Source: Limnanthes douglasii subsp. nivea
Taxonomy: Eukaryota; Streptophyta; Magnoliopsida; Brassicales; Limnanthaceae
NCBI GenBank assembly: GCA_036936605.1
Contig: JAUPFV010000003.1
Coordinates: forward strand, 106,153,278 to 106,217,277
Direction: 5' to 3'
Length of the DNA: 64,000 nucleotides
Shown: positions 9,366-19,640 of the stretch, piece after piece
How positions within the stretch are numbered: position 1 is the first letter of the stretch
Layout: each line of letters starts with the position of its first letter
Notes under the pieces: model-generated
Told to the model about the DNA's origin: nothing
The model's database searches: none
The model's input: only the letters and a program-made list of their open reading frames with translations
Made by a program: the position numbers and the translations under genes

Positions 9366-12302
9366 TTTTCTCAAGAGCTACGGCGGCGGAGGCGTACTTA
9401 GCTCGTAGGAGATCGGTTCTTCTTCCCAATCAAGCAGCTATACAGTTAATAGATAAGAAAGGTGGTGAGCGTTCCAGAGACAAATTATAGAATATTAAGT
9501 TAACAGGTATCTTTTTCGGATAATTAGATCGTGAGAGGCATAAACTACCCTTAGACTTTTGTATATTTCAATTTAATAACAACTCTATCCTATTCTATTA
9601 AATTATATATTTCAAAAGAAAGTAGTACTAGTTTAAAGCAAATTGATAGTCACATTATTTATGGTTTCGAAAATAATGTCTTATAATTAACTTGAAGGTT
9701 AAATTTATATTTATTAAAAGCGAAATAAAAATTACTATTATTTTATGTAAGAAAAGACAAAATTGTCTTGATTTGAAAATTTATTGACCAATTTAAAAGT
9801 GTGGAGTAGTATGGGTACCATTTGAAATTCGAATTCCTCGTAATCTACAAATGTAGTTTAAATGGATTTGTTGTTGGGCTTCTTTTAGAATTTAGCCCAA
9901 TTAAGGCTATATTTAAAGCTAATAAACATTAAATACGAAATTAGTGAAACGCCCGAACCCACTAGGCCATTAATAGAAATCATAAGGGCTTCGCCGCACA
10001 AGAAATTCTAGCCCTTCTTTTAATAGGGTACTCTATATAATAGGGTACTCTACATAAATTCCTTCAAAATCAGTATTTAAAACCAAATAAAATGATAATC
10101 TATATTTGGTACTAAAAAGCAGATAAAATGTTTTGATATCTTTTTTTTAAATGGAGTATTTTTTAACAAAAATAAATATATTTTTTTTTGTTTAAAGTTC
10201 GTTTTTTTTAACTATAATTCCAAAAAAAATCGAAACAATCGTTGTGTTTATATCTACGAGACGAATCAAATAAATCGTCTATTTGATATGTTTCAAAAAA
10301 AATTAAACGATTAAAAAAATAGATTAATACCGTTAATTAGTCGTATTAAAAAAATTAATAGGATTAAAAAAATTAATAGGATTAATTAGCGATTTCATTA
10401 ACAAAGGTCGAGTGGTCTGTAATAAGTGAATGCTGCAAGACTTCAAGTCGATACTGGATTAATGGGTATATAATTATCTTTCAGTATTACATTATTCCGT
10501 TAGGTTGGTTGGGTTGGTGAAGATTTTATTTGATGTTTGTTACATCATTGGTTCTTAGTATGTGTTTAGTTCATTAATATGCATTAGCAGCTTAATCATA
10601 GTTCCTAATGAGATGAGAGACTAAAATTATGTGTCACTGCTATTGGAATCTTTGAAGTTATTCTGTTATCTATGGGTATATATGTGTACAAAACTTTTGC
10701 ATGTTTGGAAGCGCTGGCACATCTATAACAAATGATGATATTCAACGCAAGTCGCATTCTTTACAAACAATTTTCTTATTCCAAGAATTACTAGTTTTTT
10801 CTACCTTCTCTTAACAATAAAATTAAAAGTTCTATAAAAAAACATGATAATTTATGTGTTATTGTATCATGGATATGATAGAAATGTTCCAATGAACTAT
10901 TATGATTAGTGTTACTATATCATGGGCATGATAAAACTATGAAATTTATATACTGTCCCAATGAATAGGATTAGACAAACAGTCTTCCTCGACTTTCACC
11001 AAACTTCTCCCAAACTGAAACTAAATTCCGGTCGAACACCTGTGAAATGATCCAATGCTATTTGATGGGATGCCCTCATTTTTTCTCAAAACTGTTGTGA
11101 AGTACACCGAGTATGTCCCTAAAAATATCTTTCATTAATTCGTCATCGCTCTCTTCGTGGTTTCCCAACAACTTCCTCATCATATATCCTTAAATATGGA
11201 TGGTATTGCTTTCATATTGTCCCTCGAATTTTCAAATTTATAAATCAAATGTCAAGGAATTCATATATGTAAAAGTAAGAGAAAATAAATACATAATTCG
11301 CTCTTTTGTTGTAGGTTCATATTGTGTTTCACATATATTGTTAATAGAGTAAATACATGGCAACGAGAATTAATCATATAATTAGGATGGGCTTGTGAAG
11401 TTCCTGAAAAACAGCTTCATTTTTATTAACCAAACACAACCAAAAAATAGTTTCCGTTTTTAGTGAAAATGGAACAAACATGAACCAAAAAAGACTCCAC
11501 ATACAAAAGAAAATGTAATACATAAAAGAACTATGAGATAAACCCTAAATCCGAAGATACAAAGTACGTCGGGATATGCACACTCATACATGATGAACTT
11601 ACTTCATTGTCGACTTTAAAATAAAAAAATCAAATGATCTTTGTCTCTCAATTGGGTGTTCTTCGAAACTAAAATCAGACTCGAAGGTTCACTTTTAAAT
11701 ACCCAAAATCGATAAGTTTTCACAATTCGTGAAGTCTTGAACAACCTCTCAACAAGTAATTTCACTAATACCGAACACTAAAATTATGTAAAAATCATAT
11801 TATAGACCTGCATTTTAAACTGATTCAACACATACTGATTTAAGCTCCTTAATATATGAATAAACAGTTCATATCACAAAAAAAACTCAATTGAGTTCTA
11901 TAATTTGTATTTAGTTACCTTATAATCAATATATGTCATATAGTTCGTTAAAAACTGATATCTGTCTATTTACTTGGCCTTCCACGAAACTTTGAATGGA
12001 ACCACATGACTCTGTTTAAAGCACTATAAAACCCTCTAAACCTCACCTGGAGTGATTTTAGCACCTCAGCCTATGAATGAAAGCTCTATCACATAAAAAA
12101 CTTATTTAATTCTTCCCATTTTTCTTAACTATGGAAAACACATTAAAACTTAAATCTAGGAGTTCAAACAAACCTCTAACTCTCATTTCATAAATGAACA
12201 AAAAAGACAGACGATAATCTCGAATTCACACTCGTCAGATATCTATACTTCAAATCTATACTACCATCACTCTAGTTTGCTAATTTTAACTGATTTTCAA
12301 TT
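9366..12302. other. AT-rich intergenic DNA
   Basis: No convincing gene. The first about 150 bp should hold the 5' UTR and promoter of the stress-protein gene, but no TATA box is clear. Small tandem repeats occur at 10021-10056 (16 bp unit, two copies) and 10350-10388 (TTAATAGGATTAAAAAAA type). A 37-codon minus-strand stretch near 11190-11080 (MRKLLGNHEESDDELM) looks coding-like but is unassigned. Confidence 0.5.
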
Positions 12303-12611
12303 TTATCGACAACCAAACAATATACCTCTTACTAGTTCCAACCTTTTTGTATATACGAAATCCATATTTTTTTTAAAAGAACGAACACAAAGCTCCGTTA
12401 AAGGAAAAAAATCTTTGAAACTGGTGATTGAAATGTGAATGATAAAGAAAACCTCTTGCTCAGATAAAGGCTTGCATTGTATGAGCTGATGAATCTGTTC
12501 GTCGAGGTTCCCATTAGAGTTCGTAAGAACCAAATCTATTTTCTTATCTCGTCTTCTTCTTCTTTCTTTTTCTTGACTCGGATTTGAAGAGATAGATTCA
12601 TTATTTCTCAA
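12303..12611 (-). pseudogene. PP2A catalytic subunit first-exon fragment
   Basis: The minus strand reads NLDEQIHQLIQCKPLSEQE (12509-12453), followed directly by a GT splice donor (12452-12451). Plant PP2A catalytic subunits begin with a near-identical LDEQIxQLMQCKPLSEQ block, and their first intron falls right here. The reading frame has no ATG: the likely start is now TTG (DLVLTNSNG), and the rest of the ORF is 5'-UTR-like sequence upstream and intron downstream. No second exon (GDIHG, GDYVDRG) was found in the 3 kb that follows. It is therefore a stranded 5' fragment or a gene lacking its body. Protein phosphatase 2A is a Ser/Thr phosphatase, but this copy cannot make one. Confidence 0.6.
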
Positions 12612-12817
12612 GAATTTAGGGTTAGAGAGTCTTCAAAAATCAATTAAATCGATTTGGTTGTTTTAGTGTTGTTTGATTTTTCGTTCTTCTCTCTCTGTGC
12701 TAATTTTTAGAACATATTGATTACATTGAATGAGAGTTAATGTCATATTAAGGTTATTTTTTTGGTGTTAAAAAATAATTGGTAATAAAAAATTATAATC
12801 AATGTAGTTTGACATTT

Positions 12818-12838
12818 AAGTGGAATTAGTCATATGAA
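12818..12838. repeat. LINE target-site duplication, left copy
   Basis: 21 bp containing AGTGGAATTAGTCATATGAA, repeated exactly at 19100-19120. Confidence 0.93.
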
Positions 12839-12920
12839 AACTAGAAAAATGGTTTCTTCTTCTCCAAGAAACCCTTTCTTGGTGAATAATTCTCTTCTCT
12901 AATCTTCTTCCTCTTCAACC

Positions 12921-14174
12921 ATGGATCTCAATCTGAAGAAACTCTCAAATTAAGAATATCATGTTCTTCATGATAGTCTCCCGATTGATCATGGCAAAAA
13001 GTCTTACGCTGATTTATTAAGACAGCCTGGCTCTGATTCTCGACTAGAGATTAAGCCTGAATTCAGGAAAGAATCAGACGATCATTTTACGGTTCAATAT
13101 TTGAATGGTGTCAAGGAGTTCTTACTAATTAAAACCACTACCACAATAATCGGAAAGTTCCAGGATGGTATTCCACGTAAATCGGTTCTTGAAAGTTTTT
13201 TGCAAAACTTCAAATTCCAGGGTTCTTACAAGTTTGCTAGCCATGATTTAAGGCATGTGTTCATTTAGTTTCATTGTAAAGAGTGCGCCAGTAAGATCTG
13301 GTCGAAGAATATCTAGAACATTGAAGGAAAGATGATGAGAATCTTGCGTTGGGAGCCTGACTTTAACAGAAAATTTGAAAGTTCTAAGATGCTGGTATAG
13401 ATTAGGTTCGAAAGGGTCCCTGAATTCATGTACAATGAAGTTGTTATCAATGATCTCGCTTCTTCAATAGGCACTACATATAAAGTTATCATTCCCGATA
13501 ACAGAGCTCGAATGAATGCTTGTTTTGCTCATGTGGAAGTGGATGTCTCTAAAGCTTTGAAATACAGAATATGGACTGGATTTGGATCTAATGATGGTGT
13601 TTGGATCAATCTGAGTTATAGAAATGTGGCACCCTACTGTCATGTTTGTTTCCATTTAGGGCATCAAGACAAAGATTGTAAAAAAGCTGTTAAATTGAAA
13701 GTTAAAGAAACTGATAAGCCTGAGAATCAGGAAGAAAGTGTCAATAATGAGTCAATGAATGTTGGCAAGAATGATAATGATGGTGTTGATTCTCAGAAGG
13801 CTCATGATGGTAACAATCAGCCTTTTATGAAGGTGTATAGAAGAAAACTTAGGTCTGTTATAACAAGAAAGGAGAATGAATCAAGTTTGGATTCAAAAGA
13901 TTGCACTGATAATGTTCCTAAAGCTACTTCTGTTGAGATATCAAAGGAATGCAGCAAGAACGATCCCAAAATTGTTTCTGTTGAAGGCAATATGGAAGTC
14001 ATTGAAGCTCTTCAAAGAATTGATGAGGATTTTGCTCAAATTAATTTTAGTATGAAAGAAGACAATGTTTATACGGATGGTGCTAATATGGGTGGTAGCT
14101 GGGAAGGATCTCCTGCTAATTCTGATTGCAATATAGATTTTGGCTCAATAATTTGTAGTAAACTTAGGTCTTAG
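12921..14174 (+). pseudogene. LINE ORF1 (DUF4283 / zinc knuckle)
   Basis: A single frame from ATG 12921 to TAG 14174 (417 codons) carries in-frame stops at about residues 11, 115, 130 and 157. A DUF4283-like nucleic-acid-binding domain covers about 50-215 and holds three of these stops. It is followed by CHVCFHLGHQDKDC (zf-CCHC, Cx2Cx4Hx4C) near 13639-13680 and a low-complexity acidic/basic tail. ORF1 of such LINEs binds the element RNA in the particle. At least three stops look like Trp or Gln codons changed by a single transition. There is no frameshift, so decay here is by point mutation only. Confidence 0.88.
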
Positions 14175-14268
14175 ATGAAAAGAAGGAAAGTCAAGAAAAT
14201 TACTATCAATTCTCTTGTTAAGAAGGGAGAAAAACCAAATCTAAAATCTTTATCAGATAATGATAAAG

Positions 14269-15410
14269 ATGACTAATTGGAATGCTAGATGATTAACCAA
14301 TAAGCCTACATTGAGGATGCTGCTGTCTATGGTTAAAGATAATAAATCTAAAATTGTGTCTATCCAAGAGCATATGGCTGATGTTACTAAGATGGCTGAT
14401 ATTTCTGTTGTTTTTGGCCTCAAGAACTTTGCTTCTAATTGTTCTAACAAAGTGTGGATTTTTTGGGAGGAAGGGGTTGATATGACTGTTATTGTGGATC
14501 ATGAGCAATTACTGCATATGGCTGTGTCTTATTATGGTTCTAATGTTAAGTTTAACCTTACTGTGGTTTATGCTAAGAGCACTCGAAGTCTTAGACGTGA
14601 GCTTTGGGATCAGATGAGAGTCTTTGCTACTGATGATCTTCCTTGGATTATAACTGGGGACTTTAATGCTGTTAGGTGCTCTGAGGATCAGGTTGGATGT
14701 TCTACATTTAATCAGGCTATTAGATATTGCAAGCTTGAAGATGTGGGTTATGTTGGCTCTCGTTATACTTGGAATAAGGGCACTCGTTGGAAAAGGTTGG
14801 ACAGAACGTTAGTGAATGATAAGTGGTTTACTAGTTTTAACAAAACTCAGGTGTTCCACATGGTCAGAACTTGTTCTGACCATGCTCCTTTCTTCATTCA
14901 GTCTAGTTTGTTATCTAATATTATTGATTGTAAAAAGAGCTTTAAATTTATTAATGCTTGGTCTAATCATGATGACTTCTTAAGCATTGTTAGACAGAAC
15001 TGGAGTTTAGCTTGCAAGGGTAATGATGGCCAAGGCTTTTGGTTCAAATTAAAGAGGCTTAAGAGCTGCCTTAGGAAGTGGAATGTTAATGTTTTTGGTA
15101 ATGTTTTTAACATGGTTAGAGAAGCTTCTGAGACGATTAAGAAGATGGAGGCTTTTCACTTTGATAAGAACAATAATGAGTCCAAAGCTGCTCTCTCGAA
15201 GGCCAATAGTCTGTACATTAAAACTTTGAGAAATGAGGAAAGTTTTTGGCGTCAGAAGTGTTACAATTCTTGGTTTCGTGATAGATATGGTAATACTAAG
15301 TTGTATCATGCATATGTCAGCAAGAGAAGGAGGAGGAACACAATCAATGGGATTAAGGAGGATGGTGTTTGGATTGACAATCCTGTTGATCTTGCAATTC
15401 TGCTGAAGCT
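14269..15410 (+). pseudogene. LINE ORF2, endonuclease domain
   Basis: Starts MTNWNAR at 14269 with a stop at 14290, then is open from 14311 to about 15410. This is an AP-like endonuclease (exonuclease-endonuclease-phosphatase fold) that nicks target DNA for target-primed reverse transcription. Catalytic landmarks are present: Glu in SIQEHM, ITGDFNAV (Asp, Asn), RYTWNKG, LDRTLVN and SDHAP (His). The frame is lost near 15405, where the next part of ORF2 continues in another frame as EAFYISTLSV. The domain itself looks complete apart from the early stop. Confidence 0.9.
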
Positions 15411-17420
15411 TTTTATATAAGCACTCTTTCTGTTAATTATTTCACTAACAATAATGTTGAGAACTTGTTTATGCATGATGAATTATTCTCTAACATTCCA
15501 TGTCTGGTTAAGGATGAGGAGAATGCTGCTATGATCAGGCAAACTAATAGTAAAGAAATTTGGAGTGTTATTGTTAACATGAAAAATAATAACACTGCTG
15601 GTTTAGATGGCTTCAATCTTCACTTCTTTAAATCTTGTTGGTCTGTTATTTGTGTTGATTTATGTAATGCTTTCAATTCATATCTTTTAGGCAATGGTAT
15701 CCCTGATGGAGTCTTTGCTACTGGCATTTGCTTGATTCCTAAATCTCCTAATCCTACTACTTGGAAAAATTATAGGCCGATAAGCTTGTGTACTATGTTT
15801 AATAGAATTTTTTCTAACCTTATTAACACTCGTCTAGCTAGTATTATGCCCAATATTGTTTCTAAGATGCAGGGTGCCTTCGTTAGAGGGAGGCTTATCC
15901 ATGAAAATATCCTTATCACAAAGGAAATGGTTCACGATATTGATAGAAAACCTAAGTCTGGTAATGTAATTATTCAGCTTGACATGACAAAAGCTTTTGA
16001 CAAGCTTTCTCATGCCTTTATTTTGAAAGTTTTATCTTGCTTTGGGTTCTCTGATAATTGCATTGCTTTGATTAAAAATATGATCACTAATGTGCACATA
16101 TCTGTTCTTTTAAATGGTTATGTTAAGGGTTACTTTAAGCAGTTACATGGCCTTAGGCAAGGAGACCCTTTGTCTCCTAGCCTTTTCATCCTAGCTGAAG
16201 ATGTATTATTAAGAAGTATATATAATTTGTACAACAATAACAAGAGTTTTCACTATGATGGGCAAGCTGTTAACAAAGAAAAAACAAAGTTGATCATGTC
16301 AAGTAAAGCTTATCATGAGAATACTATAAATATCAAGATCAATACTGGTTTCAACATTGATTCCCTCCCTTTCAGCTACTTGGGTATCACAATTGCTAGA
16401 AATAACAGAGGGAAGTATTTCTCTGCTCTTTTAGATAAGATCAATGATAAAATTAATGAGTGGGACTTAAATAATCTGTCCTTTGGTGGCAGATTAACCC
16501 TTATCACTAGTATCTTAATGCCTATTGTCTATTATTGGATGCACAATACTTGTATCCCTAATAGTATCATTAACATAATTGAATCATGTTTCAATAAATT
16601 TTTGTGGAGAAGCAACTATCAAATTAAGACTATACATTGGTCTGCTTGGAGTTGCCTTTGCAAGCCCTTTGAGGAGGGGGGTTTAAATACTAAAAGCTTA
16701 ACGCACATTCAACTTACCTTTTCTTATAAGCTATGGTTTATTTTTAGGAAGGGTAGTAGCCTTTGGGCCTCGTTGATGCAAAGACTTTACTGCTCTAACA
16801 GCCATGCTATTAAGGCTTCTTGCAAACCTACTGATTCAAACGTTTGGAAAAGGCTTACTCACATTAGAGGTCAAGCTGAAAAGCACATCAAATGGAGTCT
16901 TGGTCAGGGTCACATGGATTTCTGGCTGGAGGATTGGCATGACAAACCCCCTCTGATAAGTGATCATATAGCTCAATCTTGGTTTCTAAAAGCTAGTGTT
17001 AATACGTTTTGGAAAAATAACAGTTGGGATCTAACTAGTCTTCATAATATCATCACTAATGATAGGATTACTCACATATCTAAATATCAAATTAATACTA
17101 ACAAAGCTGATAAAATCATTTGGTCCCTTTCTAATAATCATGATTTTGACACTAAAAGCACTTGGCAAAGTATAAGAAAAACTTACACTAAGTATGGTAT
17201 TTTCTTTAAAGTTTGGAACTCCTATACTCCTAAAACTTATTCATTTCTGTGTTGGAAGATTTTAAAAGGTTACATTCCTATAGACAACATTATCATGAAT
17301 AGGCATATTCAGATGGCTTCTAAATGCCAATTCTGCAACAACTGTGAAGATAAAGACCATTTTTTGTCAGTTGTTGCTTTGCTTGGCCTATCTGGAATTA
17401 TTTTAGTTGTTTGTTTAAGG
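15411..17420 (+). pseudogene. LINE ORF2, reverse transcriptase with deleted YADD
   Basis: One long open frame (15465-17429 from its first ATG). RT blocks in order: NNNTAGLDGF, NYRPISLC, QGAFVRGR, IIQLDMTKAFD (first catalytic Asp) and LRQGDPLSPSLFI. The next expected block with the YADD catalytic pair is absent: HYDG at 16252-16263 is joined in frame to QAVNKEKTK. Roughly 50-60 residues are missing by comparison with related LINEs. After this come SYLGI, GRLTLI, LWRSN and a cysteine-rich end, CQFCNNCEDKDHF. The frame is lost near 17400. With two of three catalytic Asp residues gone it cannot polymerise, although the frame stayed open. Confidence 0.9.
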
Positions 17421-18282
17421 TTAGGATAGGTAGACACATGGTTTTCTCTCATGTCCTTCGTATGTGGTTCTGGTTTTCAAATCAAAAAAGGCACATTACG
17501 CATATTGTTCCTCAGGTCATTTGTTGGGTCATTTGGAGGAATAGAAACAGGTCTAAGTTTTCCGGTGATCCTGACTCCATTAAGCATGCTATTGACAGGG
17601 TTATTCAAATTATTTGTAGCATGGACTTGGCCAAGATTCTTCCCTATAAGCTATGGACTAAATCTTATAATGCGGGTGTTTCTCTTGGATGCAACATATC
17701 AATTAACAGTAGAAAAGTCCCTATTTACCTTAGATGGTTGGCTCCTAGTCCTGGAAGAGTTAAGCTCAATGTAGATGGATCGTGTAATAAGCTTGAAGAA
17801 GCTAGTTCGGGAGCTTTGTTTAGAAACTCTGATGGAGATGTCCTCCTGGGTTCTGGTACTCTTTTAGGAAAATTGAACCCTCTATTCTCTGAGCTAAGTG
17901 CTCTTATAGAGGGTCTGATTATCTGCAAATAAACAAATGGTTTGATGTTGACGTCGAATCTGATTCATTAGTTCTTGTAAATCTCATTGCGCAAAGAAAT
18001 GAAGCTTGGTACCTGAGGTCTTCCTTAGAGATTTGCAGATCGTTGATTCATCCAAACATGAAGATGCAACACATTTCTCGTCTGCGGAATCAATCGGCTG
18101 ATTGGATTGCAAAAAGTGTCTTAAGGTCGAAGAAGAACACTTACTTCACTGATCCTCCGAATGAACTTCGAAGCATTGTGTTTTTGAAGAGCCTTGGGGT
18201 TGGATTCGTTACTTGGCCCTCAATCACACCTCAAGCCATCATCAATCTCCACTCCCTGTTCCCAGAATCAAAAATTGCTTAA
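17411..18282 (+). pseudogene. LINE ORF2, C-terminal RNase H domain
   Basis: RVT_3-type RNase H as found in many plant L1 elements: KLNVDGS (17761-17781, Asp), ELSALIEGL (Glu) near 17890, then a frameshift near 17925. It continues with DVESDSLVLV (Asp) near 17950 and NQSADWIAK (Asp) near 18090, ending at 18282. All four acidic catalytic positions are present, split over two frames. The segment before 17750 is the linker from the cysteine-rich end of RT. Confidence 0.87.
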
Positions 18283-18415
18283 TTAGTAATTCTCAAATAT
18301 CTACATTATTTCCAGAGAAGCTTCAAGTAAATAGTCTTAAAATCTATTATCGAGAAGAAATGGTGTCGAACCAATGAATTCAACAATAAACCAAAATTAT
18401 CAATTTTGACCTTTG

Positions 18416-18905
18416 GAGCAGTGGTTTCTCTTTGGGTGAGCATCGACCAAGTGGAAGTTGAAGATGATCTGGGTCTTCTGTTCTCTGGTGCACTGCACCC
18501 GGTTCCAGACCTTTCTTCTCTTTTAATCAGAAGAGAAAGGGTACTTTGGGTGAGCGTCGACCATGAAGAAGTAGAAGATGATCTGGGTCTTCTGCAGTTC
18601 AAGACCTTTCTCATTTCTAATCAGAAGAGAAAGGGTTCTTTGGGTGAGCGTCGACCAAGAAGAAGTAGAAGATGACCTGGGTCTTCTGTTCTCTGGTGCA
18701 CTGCACCCGTTTCCAGACCTTCCTCCTCTTCTAATCAGAAGAGAAATGATACTTTGGGTGAGCGTCGACCATGAAAAAGTAGAAGATGATCTGGGGTCTT
18801 CTATTCTCTGGTGCACTGCACCCGGTTCCAGACCTTTCTTCTCTTCTAATCAGAAGAGAAAGGGTACTTTGGGTGAGCGTCGACCATGAAGAAGTAGAAG
18901 ATGGT
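18416..18905 (+). repeat. LINE 3' UTR tandem array, about 114 bp unit
   Basis: TTTGGGTGAGCRTCGACCA recurs at 18431, 18545, 18639, 18753 and 18868, giving spacings of 114, 94, 114 and 115 bp. Units include a GTGCACTGCACC palindrome-like segment and AATCAGAAGAGAAAG; the 94 bp unit lacks the GTGCACTGCACC part. The array lies wholly between the ORF2 stop and the A-tail. ORFs reading through it on either strand are artefacts of the repeat. Confidence 0.93.
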
Positions 18906-19099
18906 CTATCTGGTTTTTGCTGGAGTTGAAAGGTTGAAGACGAAGCTGTGAACTTTCGATTTAGGGTTAGTTGCGAATTTGGGAATTTTTCTTTTGGTCA
19001 AATTGATATTGTGCCTCTATTCTAGAGTTGTCCTCAATTGACCCTCTATATTCTGTAAAACTCTCAACTTGGTAATATATTGTCTTTTTGCTATAAAAA

Positions 19100-19120
19100 A
19101 AGTGGAATTAGTCATATGAA
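19100..19120. repeat. LINE target-site duplication, right copy
   Basis: Exact repeat of 12818-12838, directly after the LINE A-run at 19094-19100. Confidence 0.93.
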
Positions 19121-19640
19121 CCTCGGCTTAAAAGAGAATTAATTATAATGGTAGTGATATAAAAATAACCTTATAATAATTTTAGTTTTATTTGGATTCA
19201 CAATAATTATTTAGATTAAATAAATAAATAACAAAATTATTTAATAATATTTTTTTTATTTGCATTCATACTAATTATTTAAAAATATATATTTAAATAA
19301 TATACTAATGATATATTAATAAGGAGGTAAGTAATTTAGTTTACTTTATTCTATAAATAAAATAGGTATTTAAAATCCAAATATTTGTTTAGAGGTCTGT
19401 TATATGAAATTAAATAGTTAAAAAATAACATAAAATCTTCTTAATATTTAAAAGATATTTACTCTAGTTATGAACTATATAAATAGGAGTCCAACAACTA
19501 TTAATGAAGAAGAGGTACATTGTGCTTATCTTCAAGGTTCGAATTTTACAAACATATCCTCTTTATTCGATAAGTTCAATATTCATAATTTTCAACATTA
19601 ATTAGTGTTGTTTGTGAAATAAAAAAATATCCAAAAATCC
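19121..19640. other. AT-rich DNA, possible 5' flank or LTR of element G
   Basis: No coding signal. A TATA-like CTATATAAATAGG lies at about 19469-19482, followed by untranslated-looking sequence before gag-like reading begins. No matching second LTR was found, so an LTR identity remains a guess. Confidence 0.35.

Larger units (their letters stand above)
12839..19099 (+). mobile_element. Full-length L1-type plant LINE
   Basis: Non-LTR retrotransposon of about 6.26 kb bounded by a 21 bp target-site duplication and ending in a short A-run. Layout: a short 5' UTR (12839-12920), ORF1 with DUF4283 and a CCHC knuckle, ORF2 with endonuclease, reverse transcriptase and RNase H, and an 800 bp 3' UTR with a tandem array. 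ORF1 has in-frame stops. ORF2 has one stop, three frameshifts and an internal deletion that removes the catalytic YADD box. Both ends are intact, so it inserted as a complete copy and decayed afterwards. It sits about 230 bp upstream of the PP2A exon fragment. Confidence 0.95.

Noticed and set aside
9366..9374. Start of the stress-protein ORF at 9374
   Set aside because: The codon there is TTG; the first ATG is at 9365 and matches the MNP start of the family.
18306..18889. Several overlapping ORFs of 89-103 codons on both strands in the LINE 3' UTR
   Set aside because: They are translations of the 114 bp tandem array in different frames and lie between the ORF2 stop and the A-tail.
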